Assembly: GCA_945881865.1 (NCBI GenBank)
Contig: CAMCVK010000014.1
Coordinates: 1 to 64,000, forward strand
Direction of reading: 5' to 3'
Length of the DNA: 64,000 bases
Origin: Fimbriimonas ginsengisoli Gsoil 348
GTDB taxonomy: Bacteria > Armatimonadota > Fimbriimonadia > Fimbriimonadales > Fimbriimonadaceae
In this document: piece by piece, positions 24,306 to 32,622 of the stretch
Layout of the letters: the number at the start of each line of letters is the position of its first letter
Numbering within the stretch: position 1 is the stretch's first letter
Notes under the pieces: generated by a model
Databases searched by the model: none
What the model was told of the DNA's origin: nothing
Seen by the model: the letters and a program-made list of their open reading frames with translations, nothing else
Translations under genes and position numbers: made by a program

Positions 24306-24532
24306 CCCAGCTGACCGCGTTCTTCGCTAGTGAAGGGCGCGGGGCGGCAAAACTCCCGACGTGGGCTCAGCTTCTGCTCGTCGCGAAACACGTCGGGGCG
24401 TGCCCGTTTCGGATGATGGAAGCAGATCACGCCTGGTTCCTTCGGGCGAAGGCGTTGATGATCGCCGAGGGCGAAGTGGCAAGGCGCCGGAAGGTTCTCG
24501 CAGACCAGAAGGCGCGGGCCGGCAGACGCTAA
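23985..24532 (+). CDS. Tail assembly chaperone gpGT-like fusion by programmed -1 frameshift
   Basis: If ribosomes slip back one base at CCCAAAA (24287-24293), translation continues from APK into SGELAQLTAFFASEG and on to the TAA at 24530-24532. This gives a fusion of about 182 residues whose extension (WAQLLLVAKHVGACPFRMMEADHAW) is helical, as in lambda gpGT. The extension frame has no credible start of its own, which supports the frameshift. The ratio of the two products normally matters for tail assembly. Confidence 0.72.
24287..24293 (+). promoter_or_regulatory. Programmed -1 ribosomal frameshift site (slippery heptamer)
   Basis: CCCAAAA in the phase C CCA AAA, a canonical X XXY YYZ slippery site, four codons before the zero-frame stop of the tail chaperone gene. 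The -1 frame stays open for 79 more codons. Confidence 0.78.
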
Positions 24533-24567
24533 AAAGGCCACCCTGGATTTCTCCGGGGTGGCCTTTT
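24531..24567. terminator. Bidirectional intrinsic terminator between convergent tail and capsid modules
   Basis: AAAAGGCCACCC pairs with GGGTGGCCTTTT across a short loop, giving a stem with A/T tracts on both sides. It stops plus-strand transcripts after the chaperone gene and minus-strand transcripts after the capsid gene. Confidence 0.85.
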
Positions 24568-24580
24568 GTTAGACCTAGCC

Positions 24581-25600
24581 TTAGTTGCTGGTCGTGCCCT
24601 TGATGAGGGTCTCGGGCCGGGTGCAGAGGCTCAGCGGGTTCGACTCGGTGAGGAGCTTGATTCCGCGGTTGTACTCCATCGGCTCGGCCTTAGCGTAGAT
24701 TGGGAGACCGACCGTGTTGGCGGCTTCGAGGAAGTCGCCGGGCGCGAAGTAAGTCTCGAAGAGGGACGGCACACCCTCGGGGAAGAAGTGGGCTTCGCTG
24801 GCGGCGATGAAATCAACGCTGCCGACCTTGCCCCGGTACTCCTCGAACATGATGCCGCCGAACTCGAAGCCAGCGCGGTTATCGGCCGCGAGGAACTGGT
24901 TGCCGCCTCGATTGAGGTAGTTGGCGTAGGCCTCTTTCACTCGGGGGTGGCTGGAGAACTTGTTAAACCAGGTGGCCCCGCAGATGCAGCGGACCGCCGT
25001 GTAGGTTCCAGTTCCGAGAGCGGTCTCGATCGCTCGCTTGACTTCAAGGCACTTGCCCATGACGTCGGTCGTGGACGTGCCGAGAACGAAGTCCACGGAC
25101 GTCTGGCTGATCCCGAACTCGGTGAACAGGTTGATGAACGTGGTAGAGCCGTCGGACTCAAGAATGATGCCCTTGACCGCGCCGATCCGCCCGTATTCCA
25201 GAGTGGCATCGTGCTTGGCCCGCATCTGAGCGAGGATTTCATCTCGCTTCGTGTTCGGCGACTGGAGGCCAGTTCCACCGAACTCTCGAACGCCCTGAAT
25301 CTCAGATGCCTGCATCACGTCTTCGAGCGGGAAGTGCGGAACGATGAAGTTCCGAGCCTTCCGGCGACCGCGCGAGTTTTGACTCGGAGCCGAGCCGCGA
25401 GGCGTGTTCGGAATCAACGCGAGGGTGCCGTTGTGCTCCTCAACCAGGACGTTCGTCGTGGTGATCCCCTTCGCAACGAAGAGGTTCATTTTGCCAAGTC
25501 GGCCCGGAACGTGCGGCATCTTATTGACTGCCGCCGTGAGGCTGATGGTGTCGAAAGGCGTCCCGACAAACGGGTCGATCATTGCTGCTGGTAGGGCCAT
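24581..25600 (-). CDS. Major capsid protein, lambda gpE-like
   Basis: A 339-residue protein of the phage major capsid protein E family. The N-terminal MALPAAMIDPFVGTPFDTIS leads into a conserved PNTPRGSAP...FIVPHFPLEDVM block, the LEYGRIGAVKGIILESDG segment and a C-terminal GLPIYAKAEPMEYNRGI...ESNPLSLCTRPE part typical of the family. It forms the HK97-fold shell. The ATG at 25600 lies 1 nt after the decoration protein stop, so I prefer it to an upstream start inside that gene. Confidence 0.9.
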   Translation of the reverse strand: MALPAAMIDPFVGTPFDTISLTAAVNKMPHVPGRLGKMNLFVAKGITTTNVLVEEHNGTLALIPNTPRGSAPSQNSRGRRKARNFIVPHFPLEDVMQASEIQGVREFGGTGLQSPNTKRDEILAQMRAKHDATLEYGRIGAVKGIILESDGSTTFINLFTEFGISQTSVDFVLGTSTTDVMGKCLEVKRAIETALGTGTYTAVRCICGATWFNKFSSHPRVKEAYANYLNRGGNQFLAADNRAGFEFGGIMFEEYRGKVGSVDFIAASEAHFFPEGVPSLFETYFAPGDFLEAANTVGLPIYAKAEPMEYNRGIKLLTESNPLSLCTRPETLIKGTTSN

Positions 25601-25601
25601 T

Positions 25602-26255
25602 TTAGATTGCGCTCCGTACGGAAATGTTGCTGTTAGCAAGAAGCTGGGCGATGGCAGTGGTGATCGCACCGCCGCTGAGGGTTCCGAAGGTCATTGCCGA
25701 CTGGTTGACTTCGGCAGCACGAACGATTGCCGCCTGCTTCTGGTCGGCGGAGGTTGCATCAACCGCGTCCCAGAGGACCGCGCGGGCCGAAGCCGAGCCG
25801 TTCGTCGCCGATGCGTCGCCGACGCTAGCCCACTTTCCGGAGCCTGCGGCAACGGTGAGGGTGAACACGTCGCCAACGATGAAGTCGGTTGCGCCGTCGG
25901 CGATGCTAAAGGCGATTTCGCCATTGTCGTAGGCGACAGCCACCGTTGCATCCGCCATTCGCTTGCCGTTCGGGTCAAAGACGGCAAACGTGCCGGCGTT
26001 GGCCGAAGCGGCCACACACCGAACGACGTAAGCTCCGACGATGGCCTTGGCCGAGCGGGTCAGAGCGGACAGGACGCCGTTTCCGGTGCCGGTGAACGCC
26101 TGGGTGATCGCGCCAAGGGTGATTTGGCCGAGAACCGCGCCTGCGGCTAGAACGCCCTGGCCACTGGCGATGATGATGGTCTCGCGAGACCGACTTCCAT
26201 CGGCTTCGGAAACGAGAAATTCTCCGGCGTGAAAGCCTTCGGTCTTGTTTGCCAT
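25602..26255 (-). CDS. Head decoration protein, lambda gpD-like
   Basis: A 217-residue protein matching head decoration proteins: an N-terminal HAGEFLVSEADGSRSRETIIIASGQGVLAAGAVLG block, a Gly/Ala-rich middle, and a C-terminal WDAVDATSADQKQAAIVRAAEVN block followed by an ISVR end. Such trimers cement the expanded capsid. Its ATG has a strong Shine-Dalgarno (GGAGG) on the minus strand and shares one base with the protease gene stop. Confidence 0.9.
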   Translation of the reverse strand: MANKTEGFHAGEFLVSEADGSRSRETIIIASGQGVLAAGAVLGQITLGAITQAFTGTGNGVLSALTRSAKAIVGAYVVRCVAASANAGTFAVFDPNGKRMADATVAVAYDNGEIAFSIADGATDFIVGDVFTLTVAAGSGKWASVGDASATNGSASARAVLWDAVDATSADQKQAAIVRAAEVNQSAMTFGTLSGGAITTAIAQLLANSNISVRSAI

Positions 26256-27388
26256 TACTTCTTACCTCCAGGGTTGTTATAGCGAGCGTAAATCTCGGCG
26301 GTGTCGATTGCGTCCTTCGGCTTCGCGACGTCACCGGCAAAGACTGCCGTAGCGCCTTTGAGCTGCTCGGCCGTCAGAGGGTGCGGCGGGAGATTGGCAA
26401 CGAGTGCCTTCAGCGCAGCGACTCGCTCGCCAACGATGATGTCTCCGGTGGCTGAGAAGCAAGCCTTTCCGACGTTGTCATCTCGCAGTGCATGGGTGAA
26501 GAGGATCACAACCGAGTCCCGAAGGGCAGGCGTGATCTTGTTCGCGCTCAGCGCGTCGTCGGCAAAGGTTGCGGCAGCAGCTTTGATCCCAGCGGTTTCC
26601 GCTTCGGCCTGCTGCTGCAAGAGTCGAGTGTTTTCGGCCTTCAGTCGAGCAACTTCAGGGTCAACGGAAAACGTCGGCGTTACCACCGGCGTCGCTCCGT
26701 CGTCGCTTACTCCGCTCAGGAGGGCCTTGATTTGGGCAATAACGCTCATCAATGGCCCTTTACGCGAAGTCTCTGGGGGTGCCGAGAACGCGGCCACAAC
26801 CTGCGCGTCGGTGATTCGCGGGTTCAAAACGATGGCGTTGCCAACGATCTGTTTAGTTTTCCGGTCAAAAGCCAGGCTGGTTTTCAGCGGCCCGTCGCCG
26901 ATGAGAGTCCGAAGGGCGGCTGGGATTTCCACCTTGCCAAACAACTCCTTGCCCCGAACGACGAGCGAGTGCGTGCGGCCGAGTTTGCGATCGAGAACGG
27001 TCGGCGTGTGCTCCAGATCGTTCGGCACGTCGGTGAACGCAGCGGCCATGGCAGCCAGTTCGGCCTCGGTGAAAGAGATGCCCTTGTCGGGGTAGTCACC
27101 CGCCTCGAAGAGCTTCCCTTCGTAGGTGAATGTCTCGCCGCTGGCCTTCGAGAACGTCGCTTGCACCGGCACGTAAACCCGATCTTCGGCGACTCGCTCC
27201 GCTTGGCCGAGGGTGACGACCTGCGTTACCGGGTCAATCGAGTAGCTTCGGCGCATCAGCACCTCGCCCTCGACATAAACAACGTCGACGTCGAAAAGGT
27301 CGCGAATATAAACCGCGCCATCCGGGTTTGGCTTCCGCAAGGCTGCCGCCACGAGGTCTGTTTTTTGCTGATAGCTCAATCTGGCCAT
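26255..27388 (-). CDS. Putative capsid maturation protease/scaffold
   Basis: A 377-residue protein directly before decoration and capsid genes, the usual place for a prohead protease with a C-terminal scaffold. The middle region (FEAGDYPDKGISFTEAELAAMAAAF, DVPNDLEHTPTVLDRKLG, LKTSLAFDRKTKQIVGNAIVLNPRI) resembles Mu gpI-type or related phage proteases. The C-terminal 130 residues are helical and Ala-rich (VARLKAENTRLLQQQAEAETAG), fitting scaffold. I cannot name the catalytic residues with certainty. The start follows the late-module element by 6-7 nt. Confidence 0.65.
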   Translation of the reverse strand: MARLSYQQKTDLVAAALRKPNPDGAVYIRDLFDVDVVYVEGEVLMRRSYSIDPVTQVVTLGQAERVAEDRVYVPVQATFSKASGETFTYEGKLFEAGDYPDKGISFTEAELAAMAAAFTDVPNDLEHTPTVLDRKLGRTHSLVVRGKELFGKVEIPAALRTLIGDGPLKTSLAFDRKTKQIVGNAIVLNPRITDAQVVAAFSAPPETSRKGPLMSVIAQIKALLSGVSDDGATPVVTPTFSVDPEVARLKAENTRLLQQQAEAETAGIKAAAATFADDALSANKITPALRDSVVILFTHALRDDNVGKACFSATGDIIVGERVAALKALVANLPPHPLTAEQLKGATAVFAGDVAKPKDAIDTAEIYARYNNPGGKK

Positions 27389-27405
27389 GAATGCCAGTTA
27401 CGCTT
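27389..27405 (-). promoter_or_regulatory. Late-module start element before the capsid module
   Basis: On the minus strand AAGCGTAACTGGCATTC runs directly into the ATG at 27388; the GTAACT core is 7 nt away. It would drive the protease, decoration and capsid genes. Confidence 0.6.
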
Positions 27406-27407
27406 TG

Positions 27408-27803
27408 CTAGTCCAAGATTCGGGGGTGGAACATCATGCTGTAGGCGTCATCCCATTCGATTCCGCGTTTCTCAGCCTTTTCCTGCCAGCCGTCCTGGAC
27501 TAGCCAGTCGAGGTCTTCTAGGTCGTCCGCGCTCACCTGCGGCCAGAGGAAGTTAAGGTTTCGGCGCATGATGAGCGTCACGGCCACACGAGGGACAAGA
27601 ATCTGATGGACCGGCGTGTTGGCCGCGTGCTTGTACTTCTTGTATTCGAAAAGGGCGAACGCTTCGGGGTTTCCGACCCACTGGATGAGTGAGTCGAGGT
27701 GATGGGCCCGGACCTGAAGAAAGGCGTGGTCAACGTTCTTGTTGGCGTCGTCTTCGTCGTTCGGGCGAATCAGGACGCTGTAGCTACGGGTTTGAATCCA
27801 CAT
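27408..27803 (-). CDS. Hypothetical protein between head genes
   Basis: A 131-residue protein (MWIQTRSYSVLIRPNDEDD..., IQWVGNPEAFALFEYKKYK, WPQVSADDLEDLDWLVQDGW). The ATG at 27803 overlaps the preceding small gene by 20 nt; longer starts would overlap it much more. No family recognised. Position between the gpF-like protein and the protease suggests a head-assembly role. Confidence 0.6.
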   Translation of the reverse strand: MWIQTRSYSVLIRPNDEDDANKNVDHAFLQVRAHHLDSLIQWVGNPEAFALFEYKKYKHAANTPVHQILVPRVAVTLIMRRNLNFLWPQVSADDLEDLDWLVQDGWQEKAEKRGIEWDDAYSMMFHPRILD

Positions 27804-27936
27804 CTGCCGGCGGCGCTTTGCTCTTCGGGACGTCTTTGATTCGGTCGAGAACATCCTTAACGCGATCTGCGTTCGGCTGCCGAATTCGCTCGACCCCGTT
27901 CTCGTCAATATCAACGATGAAATCGAGTTGCATCAT
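27784..27936 (-). CDS. Small acidic protein coupled to the gpF-like gene
   Basis: A 50-residue protein (MMQLDFIVDIDENGVERI..., VKDVLDRIKDVPKSK) whose ATG overlaps the stop of the upstream gpF-like gene (ATGA on the minus strand), implying coupled translation. No family recognised. The next gene starts inside its 3' end. Confidence 0.6.
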   Translation of the reverse strand: MMQLDFIVDIDENGVERIRQPNADRVKDVLDRIKDVPKSKAPPADVDSNP

Positions 27937-29729
27937 TTAATCATCTGGTAGCTCTTTAGTATAGCGTCCACCGCGCTTTCGATTGGTCCAAAGGCCTGAT
28001 CTGTCCACTGGGTAAAGAAGGCCACGGGGTGCGTTCTAACTGATTCTATCTCTGCGAGTAGGGTCGGGTCCTTAGATTTGACGCCGATGTATTGGGAGTA
28101 GGCCCGGGCGAACATCTCTTCGGGGGAGGCATAGTAATCCCGAATTTTTCCTCGAAGGTTCGCTTTCACGTAGCGGAGCTCATCGGTATCCGCGCAGGCA
28201 TCAATGAATTCGTTCCATAGAGCTTTTCGCTCCGGCGTCATCCCTCGCGGCATATTGCTGGCGAACTCTATCCCGCCCACGGGGCCGGTGCCCTCCATGC
28301 TGAAGTCGAAGTAGTGGCCCATTTCGTGGACAAGGGTCAGGCGAGGGTGCTGATCTGTGCAGATGCCGATCTGGTTGGGCGTGTACCCAACGCCCCTTCG
28401 GAATGTTCGGCCGAAGTAGCCGTGAGCACCCTTCTTGTTCGCGCGAGTGATGGGTAGCGGGACGCCCCACCGGGTCGCACCATCCGGCCCGTGAACCTCA
28501 TCGATGAGCGCAAGGGCAGCCCGGAGGTCTTTCTCCAAAGCCTTGTTCATGTGGGCAACGGACAGCTTTCTTCCACTCAGGTCGGCAGGTACCGACTTCT
28601 TGTTTTTGACCACTGTCACCGTCTGCTTTGCCCCATCCGTGACGTTCAGCTGCGGCGTGTTGATCTTTGCCGGGCTCGCGGTTGGAGTGGGCGCCTTGGG
28701 CCGGGACACAGGCTTTGGAGCACCTTGGAGGTCGCGCAGCGGAATGAGGCGCTGGCTTGGGCCCCACTTTTCGTTAGGAACCGAATGAACAAGGTCCCGC
28801 AGCGGGGTTCCGCCCTGCCAGATTTGGTGCCGGGTAGGGCCGAGAATCTCGCGCTGCTCGGTCTCGGGCAAAGTTCGCAGGTAATCCTCCCCGGTTCCCC
28901 GGTTTGCGGTTCGGTACTTCGTGAACGGCACCTGGCCACAGCGGCAAGCGGGATGAGTGCCCATTTCCTCGTCTAGGGAGTGCCGCGTCCCGTCCATGGC
29001 CAGGCAGATCGGGCAGGTTCGCTTATCGCGCGCCGAGGACCATATCCAGCCGGCGATGATGTCGTCGTTTGCCCGGTAGTTGTCGATCTGGCCGATTCGG
29101 TAGGCGCGGATGGACTCCGTTCTCGCAATGACAAGGGACCTGCGTTCAATGTCCTTCATCTCGCCTTCCAGCCGACGCGCAATGGCCCTTGGATTGACGC
29201 CGGCGGCGACACTCTGGGCGAAGACGTCCTGAGCTTTCGCCGCCATTCCGGGCCCGATTCCTTCGAATAGGCTGGCGAGCGGCGACCCGTCCCGGAATGC
29301 CCCGACAACGTTGCGAACGGCTTCTACCGGCACCCGACGGAAGTCACCTTGCACCACGAGGCCGATGAGTTTCTGGCCGTGGATAACCCCGAGAGATGCG
29401 CTGGCGGCTTGCTGGGCGGCGATGACTTCCGTTGCCGTTCGCGCATAGGCCGACATGTTGCGCTCAATCGTGGTGAGCAGGTTCTGGTAGCGTTCCTGCT
29501 GGTAGAGCCAACTGCGGCCGACTTCCACGCCAGAAGCCTCGGCCTGCGCCATTCGGCGGGTGAGGTCTGCCAGGCGGTCGGTCGTGTCTTGGTGAACCGC
29601 TGCCCAGGTTCTTGCCATCGTTTGGACGGCGGTCTTCTCGCTGGCCAGCAAGTCCCGGCGATGCTTGGCAACGGCTCGGTAGATGTTCTCCGTCGGGTCG
29701 GTTTTGAACCAAGGGAATCGCCACTGCAC
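27933..29729 (-). CDS. Mu gpF/SPP1 gp7-like head morphogenesis protein with C-terminal zincin-like domain
   Basis: A 598-residue fusion. About residues 1-290 match the phage head morphogenesis (gpF) family: a helical N-terminus, then VVARTESIRAYRIGQ-like and a Cys/His cluster CPICLAMDGTRHS...HPACRCGQVPF. A Pro/Thr-rich linker follows, then a C-terminal metallopeptidase-like domain with LTLVHEMGHYFDFS (HEMGH) and SPEEMFARAYSQYIG, as in large polyvalent-protein domains. It is normally a minor head protein associated with the portal and injected; the protease part may act on the host or the prohead. The GTG start follows the element by 6 nt. Confidence 0.8.
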   Translation of the reverse strand: MQWRFPWFKTDPTENIYRAVAKHRRDLLASEKTAVQTMARTWAAVHQDTTDRLADLTRRMAQAEASGVEVGRSWLYQQERYQNLLTTIERNMSAYARTATEVIAAQQAASASLGVIHGQKLIGLVVQGDFRRVPVEAVRNVVGAFRDGSPLASLFEGIGPGMAAKAQDVFAQSVAAGVNPRAIARRLEGEMKDIERRSLVIARTESIRAYRIGQIDNYRANDDIIAGWIWSSARDKRTCPICLAMDGTRHSLDEEMGTHPACRCGQVPFTKYRTANRGTGEDYLRTLPETEQREILGPTRHQIWQGGTPLRDLVHSVPNEKWGPSQRLIPLRDLQGAPKPVSRPKAPTPTASPAKINTPQLNVTDGAKQTVTVVKNKKSVPADLSGRKLSVAHMNKALEKDLRAALALIDEVHGPDGATRWGVPLPITRANKKGAHGYFGRTFRRGVGYTPNQIGICTDQHPRLTLVHEMGHYFDFSMEGTGPVGGIEFASNMPRGMTPERKALWNEFIDACADTDELRYVKANLRGKIRDYYASPEEMFARAYSQYIGVKSKDPTLLAEIESVRTHPVAFFTQWTDQAFGPIESAVDAILKSYQMIK

Positions 29730-29756
29730 CTAGCCGCTTACGCGTAAGTGGGTGAC
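29730..29756. promoter_or_regulatory. Bidirectional late-module element (gpF-like / NlpC-P60)
   Basis: The palindrome TTACGCGTAA (29738-29747) lies between divergent genes. On minus it continues GTAAGCGGCTAG into GTG 29729; on plus it continues GTAAGTGGGTGAC into ATG 29757. The cores are 6 and 7 nt from the start codons. Confidence 0.7.
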
Positions 29757-30275
29757 ATGCCCGACTGGCTGAAGCTCGCTCCCGAGCAAATTGTTAGCTC
29801 TGCTCGAACCTATCTCGGCGCGCCGTACCACCCCGATGGGCGGAGCCGTGAGGGCGGGGTGGACTGCGGGGGCCTGTTCGTTTGCGCACTCAATGATCTA
29901 GGTGCCGATCTTCCGGCTTACACCGGCGCGAACCTCAACGATGTTTTTGATTTGACTTGTAGCCGGTTGCGTGAGTTCTGTTTTGAACTATCGGTGCCGC
30001 ATGCCGCAAAGCTTGTTTACTCGCCTTCGCTGTCGGTCTGGGCTCTCGCTGGAACCATTGAAGGAAACTCGTTTGAGCGGGTTCTCTGGCCAGGCGACGC
30101 GGTGGTTTTCCGCAGCCGGACGATGTTCCAGCACATCGGGGTGATGGATACGGCTGGGGGCATGATTCACGCCTTTGCCGGGACCGGCAGCGTCGTTCGG
30201 ACGCCACTTGATCCCCGGTGGGTGAACCGCATTGTCAAGATTTATCGCTACAGAGGTGCCGAATGGCCACAGTAA
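29757..30275 (+). CDS. NlpC/P60-family tail peptidase
   Basis: A 172-residue cysteine peptidase of the NlpC/P60 type, equal in place to GTA gp14. The catalytic Cys is in GGVDCGGLFVCAL (about residue 41), preceded by YLGAPYHPDG; the His is in MFQHIGVMDTAGGMIHAF. Such tail-tip enzymes cut peptidoglycan peptides during DNA entry. The 3' end overlaps the tail-tip protein start by 13 nt. The start is set by the palindromic element. Confidence 0.85.
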   Translation: MPDWLKLAPEQIVSSARTYLGAPYHPDGRSREGGVDCGGLFVCALNDLGADLPAYTGANLNDVFDLTCSRLREFCFELSVPHAAKLVYSPSLSVWALAGTIEGNSFERVLWPGDAVVFRSRTMFQHIGVMDTAGGMIHAFAGTGSVVRTPLDPRWVNRIVKIYRYRGAEWPQ

Positions 30276-32614
30276 TCTTCGGCGCGATCGGGGCTGGAAT
30301 CGGCGCGCTTACCTCCGGCGGCAATCCAACTGCTATCAAGTGGGGCTGGGCGGCTGGAACCGTCGTTGGTTCGTGGCTAAACCAGCCGGGGGCCGGAGAG
30401 TACGGTCGGATTTCCGACCGGAAGATCAGCGGTTCCCAGTACGGGGCCGGGATCCCGATGGTTTGGGGGAAGGTTCGCGTCGGCGGCACGATGATTTGGG
30501 CCGATCAAGACGCAAGCGGCAACCACCTAGTCGAGCACGAGGAAGGCGGGGGGAAAAAATCTGGACCAAGCACGTTCTACTACTCGGCCACCGTTGCAGT
30601 GGCCTTCGCCATCGGCGAGCTCGTGTTCCCGGACGGCACGACGGTAAAGCGAAACGTCACGCTGAAGAAGCTTTGGGCGAACGACCAGCTTGTTTATGAC
30701 TCTGCGGATCCGACGGGGGGCATCTTGAAGCCGACGGACGACTTCGTATTTTACGATGGGGATGAAAGTCAGTCGCCGAGCTCGATCATTGTCACGCGAG
30801 ACGGGACATCCAGCGCCAACACGGTCGCGTTCCCCGGAATCGCCTACGTCGTCTTCGAGGACCTGAATCTTCGCGATTACGGGAACTCGGTCCCGTCGTT
30901 CTCGGCGATCCTGGAGACCGACGCGGTGGACGTCGGCGACGTGTACTCCGACCTAGCCCGACTTTGCGGCATTACCGCCGGCCAGATTGATAAAGCTCTC
31001 GCCACCGCGACCGTCGGCGGCATGGCGGTCACTGACCCTACTGCTCCGTCGGAGGTGATCGGGACGCTGCTCGATTTCTACGAACTAGACCAGGTCGAGC
31101 TCGACGGCCAGTTGAAACTCATTCCGCGCGGCGGGTCTTCGGTGGCCACGATCCCGGCGGACGACCTAGGGGTGAACGGTGGGCCGCGCCTGAAGCGAAC
31201 TCGCGAGCAGGATTCCGAGACTCCCGGGTCGGTCGAGCTTCAATACTTCGACATCGCAACCGACCTGCAGGGCGCGACCCAAGTTGAGCTAAACCAGACG
31301 GGCGATTCGCTGAATATCCGCTCGATCTCCGTGCCTCTCTCCCTTTCCGCAGCGGATGCAAAGGCGAAAGTGCAGCGGGAGGTCGACAAGGTTCAGGCGG
31401 CTCTTCAGCCTGCGATGATTTCAAGCCTGCCTAAGTGGGGATGGCTCGCACCGGCCGACGTCGTCACCGTTCTCGGCAAGCGGTACCGAGTGGGGAAAAT
31501 GACGGGCGGCGTTGCTTCCGGTATCGATTTCGAACTTGAGCCGGAGCGGTCGTCGGCATTCTCGCAAAGTGGGGCTGGCGGGACATCTGGCGACGGCCAG
31601 GACCCGGTTTCGGTTGAGCCTGTGCCTTCGGTCTTTACCTGTTGGTCTGGCCGGGAGATTCGGGACGCGGATCAGTCCTCGGCGGGCTTCTACGTCGCAG
31701 CCACGGGCGCGGACGGCTGGCGCGGCGGTCGGGTTTTCTACACCCAGGACGGAACGACTTGGATCACCGGCCCGAACGCGACCCGTCGATCGACGTTTGG
31801 TGTAACGACTTCGGCCCTCTCGGCATCGGGCGCAGTTGCGGACACCTTCGACAACACGAACACGTTCGACGTGGACGTCACCGCTTCATCGGGAGTGATC
31901 AACACGGTCTCCGACGACGCGATTCTCGCCGGTCAGAACCACGCGAGGGTCGGAAGCGAGATTCTCGGCGTCGGCACGGCTTCGGTGGGCTCGCCGTTTA
32001 ACTACACCCTTTCCCACCTGCGGCGAGGGGAACGGGGATCCGCGATCGGGGCCTCGTCGGGCGTGCCATTCGTGCTGCTCGACAACGTCGTTCGGGTCAA
32101 CGTGCCGGAAGAGTGGGTTGGCCAGACGATCTCGGTGAAAGTCGTTTCGCCCTATCAGACCCTCGCTGACGTCACCGCCCAGACGGTCGTGATTCAGGCC
32201 CGGAACGTTCCGGTGTCCGAGCAACTCATTGATTTTGCGCTTGCCTACTCGGCCCTTGCGGTGACAGTTGTCGACTCATATGCCGGTGGTGGGACCAGGA
32301 CGGCCGTCGGTTGGACGGCATACGATGCGTCGGCGGTGCTGCCGGCCGGCACGCAGTTCGTTGAACTCCAGGCGGTGGCGAACGACCGCGGCAATGCGAC
32401 GACCCGGCAGGCAATTGAGGCGCGGAAGGACTCTGGCGGGACTGTGTACACGGTCTCGGAAGGGCGAATCGACAACGCGGATTCCGACCTGCATCTTTGC
32501 TCGACTATTCGGGTGCCGGTCACCACGTCTCGGCAGTTTGATTACCGCGTGCTGATCGGGTTCGAGGATGGTTGGGAACTGCGAATCGTCGGGGCTTGGA
32601 AGACGATCTCGTAA
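30263..32614 (+). CDS. Tail-tip / baseplate protein (GTA gp15- or lambda J-like)
   Basis: A 783-residue protein. The N-terminus has a Gly/Ala-rich helix (IFGAIGAGIGALTSGGNP), then a conserved NQPGAGEYGRISDRKISGSQYGAGIPMVWGKVRVGG type block split by short gaps. A middle part with FYELDQVELDGQLKLIPRG is the fold typical of phage-tail_3/GTA host-recognition proteins, and the last 250 residues are fibronectin-like beta domains. It forms the tail tip that contacts the cell. It overlaps the NlpC/P60 gene, matching GTA order. Confidence 0.8.
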   Translation: MATVIFGAIGAGIGALTSGGNPTAIKWGWAAGTVVGSWLNQPGAGEYGRISDRKISGSQYGAGIPMVWGKVRVGGTMIWADQDASGNHLVEHEEGGGKKSGPSTFYYSATVAVAFAIGELVFPDGTTVKRNVTLKKLWANDQLVYDSADPTGGILKPTDDFVFYDGDESQSPSSIIVTRDGTSSANTVAFPGIAYVVFEDLNLRDYGNSVPSFSAILETDAVDVGDVYSDLARLCGITAGQIDKALATATVGGMAVTDPTAPSEVIGTLLDFYELDQVELDGQLKLIPRGGSSVATIPADDLGVNGGPRLKRTREQDSETPGSVELQYFDIATDLQGATQVELNQTGDSLNIRSISVPLSLSAADAKAKVQREVDKVQAALQPAMISSLPKWGWLAPADVVTVLGKRYRVGKMTGGVASGIDFELEPERSSAFSQSGAGGTSGDGQDPVSVEPVPSVFTCWSGREIRDADQSSAGFYVAATGADGWRGGRVFYTQDGTTWITGPNATRRSTFGVTTSALSASGAVADTFDNTNTFDVDVTASSGVINTVSDDAILAGQNHARVGSEILGVGTASVGSPFNYTLSHLRRGERGSAIGASSGVPFVLLDNVVRVNVPEEWVGQTISVKVVSPYQTLADVTAQTVVIQARNVPVSEQLIDFALAYSALAVTVVDSYAGGGTRTAVGWTAYDASAVLPAGTQFVELQAVANDRGNATTRQAIEARKDSGGTVYTVSEGRIDNADSDLHLCSTIRVPVTTSRQFDYRVLIGFEDGWELRIVGAWKTIS

Positions 32615-32622
32615 ACGGTGGC
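32609..32622 (+). promoter_or_regulatory. Late-module start element before 32623
   Basis: TCGTAAACGGTGGC runs directly into ATG; the GTAAAC core is 6 nt away. It overlaps the stop codon of the tail-tip gene, so the element can also occur inside an apparent operon. Confidence 0.5.

Noticed and set aside
24566-25594. Plus-strand open frame of 342 codons opposite the capsid gene
   Set aside because: Fully antisense to the gpE-like capsid gene, with no start element and no sensible domain. Shadow frame.
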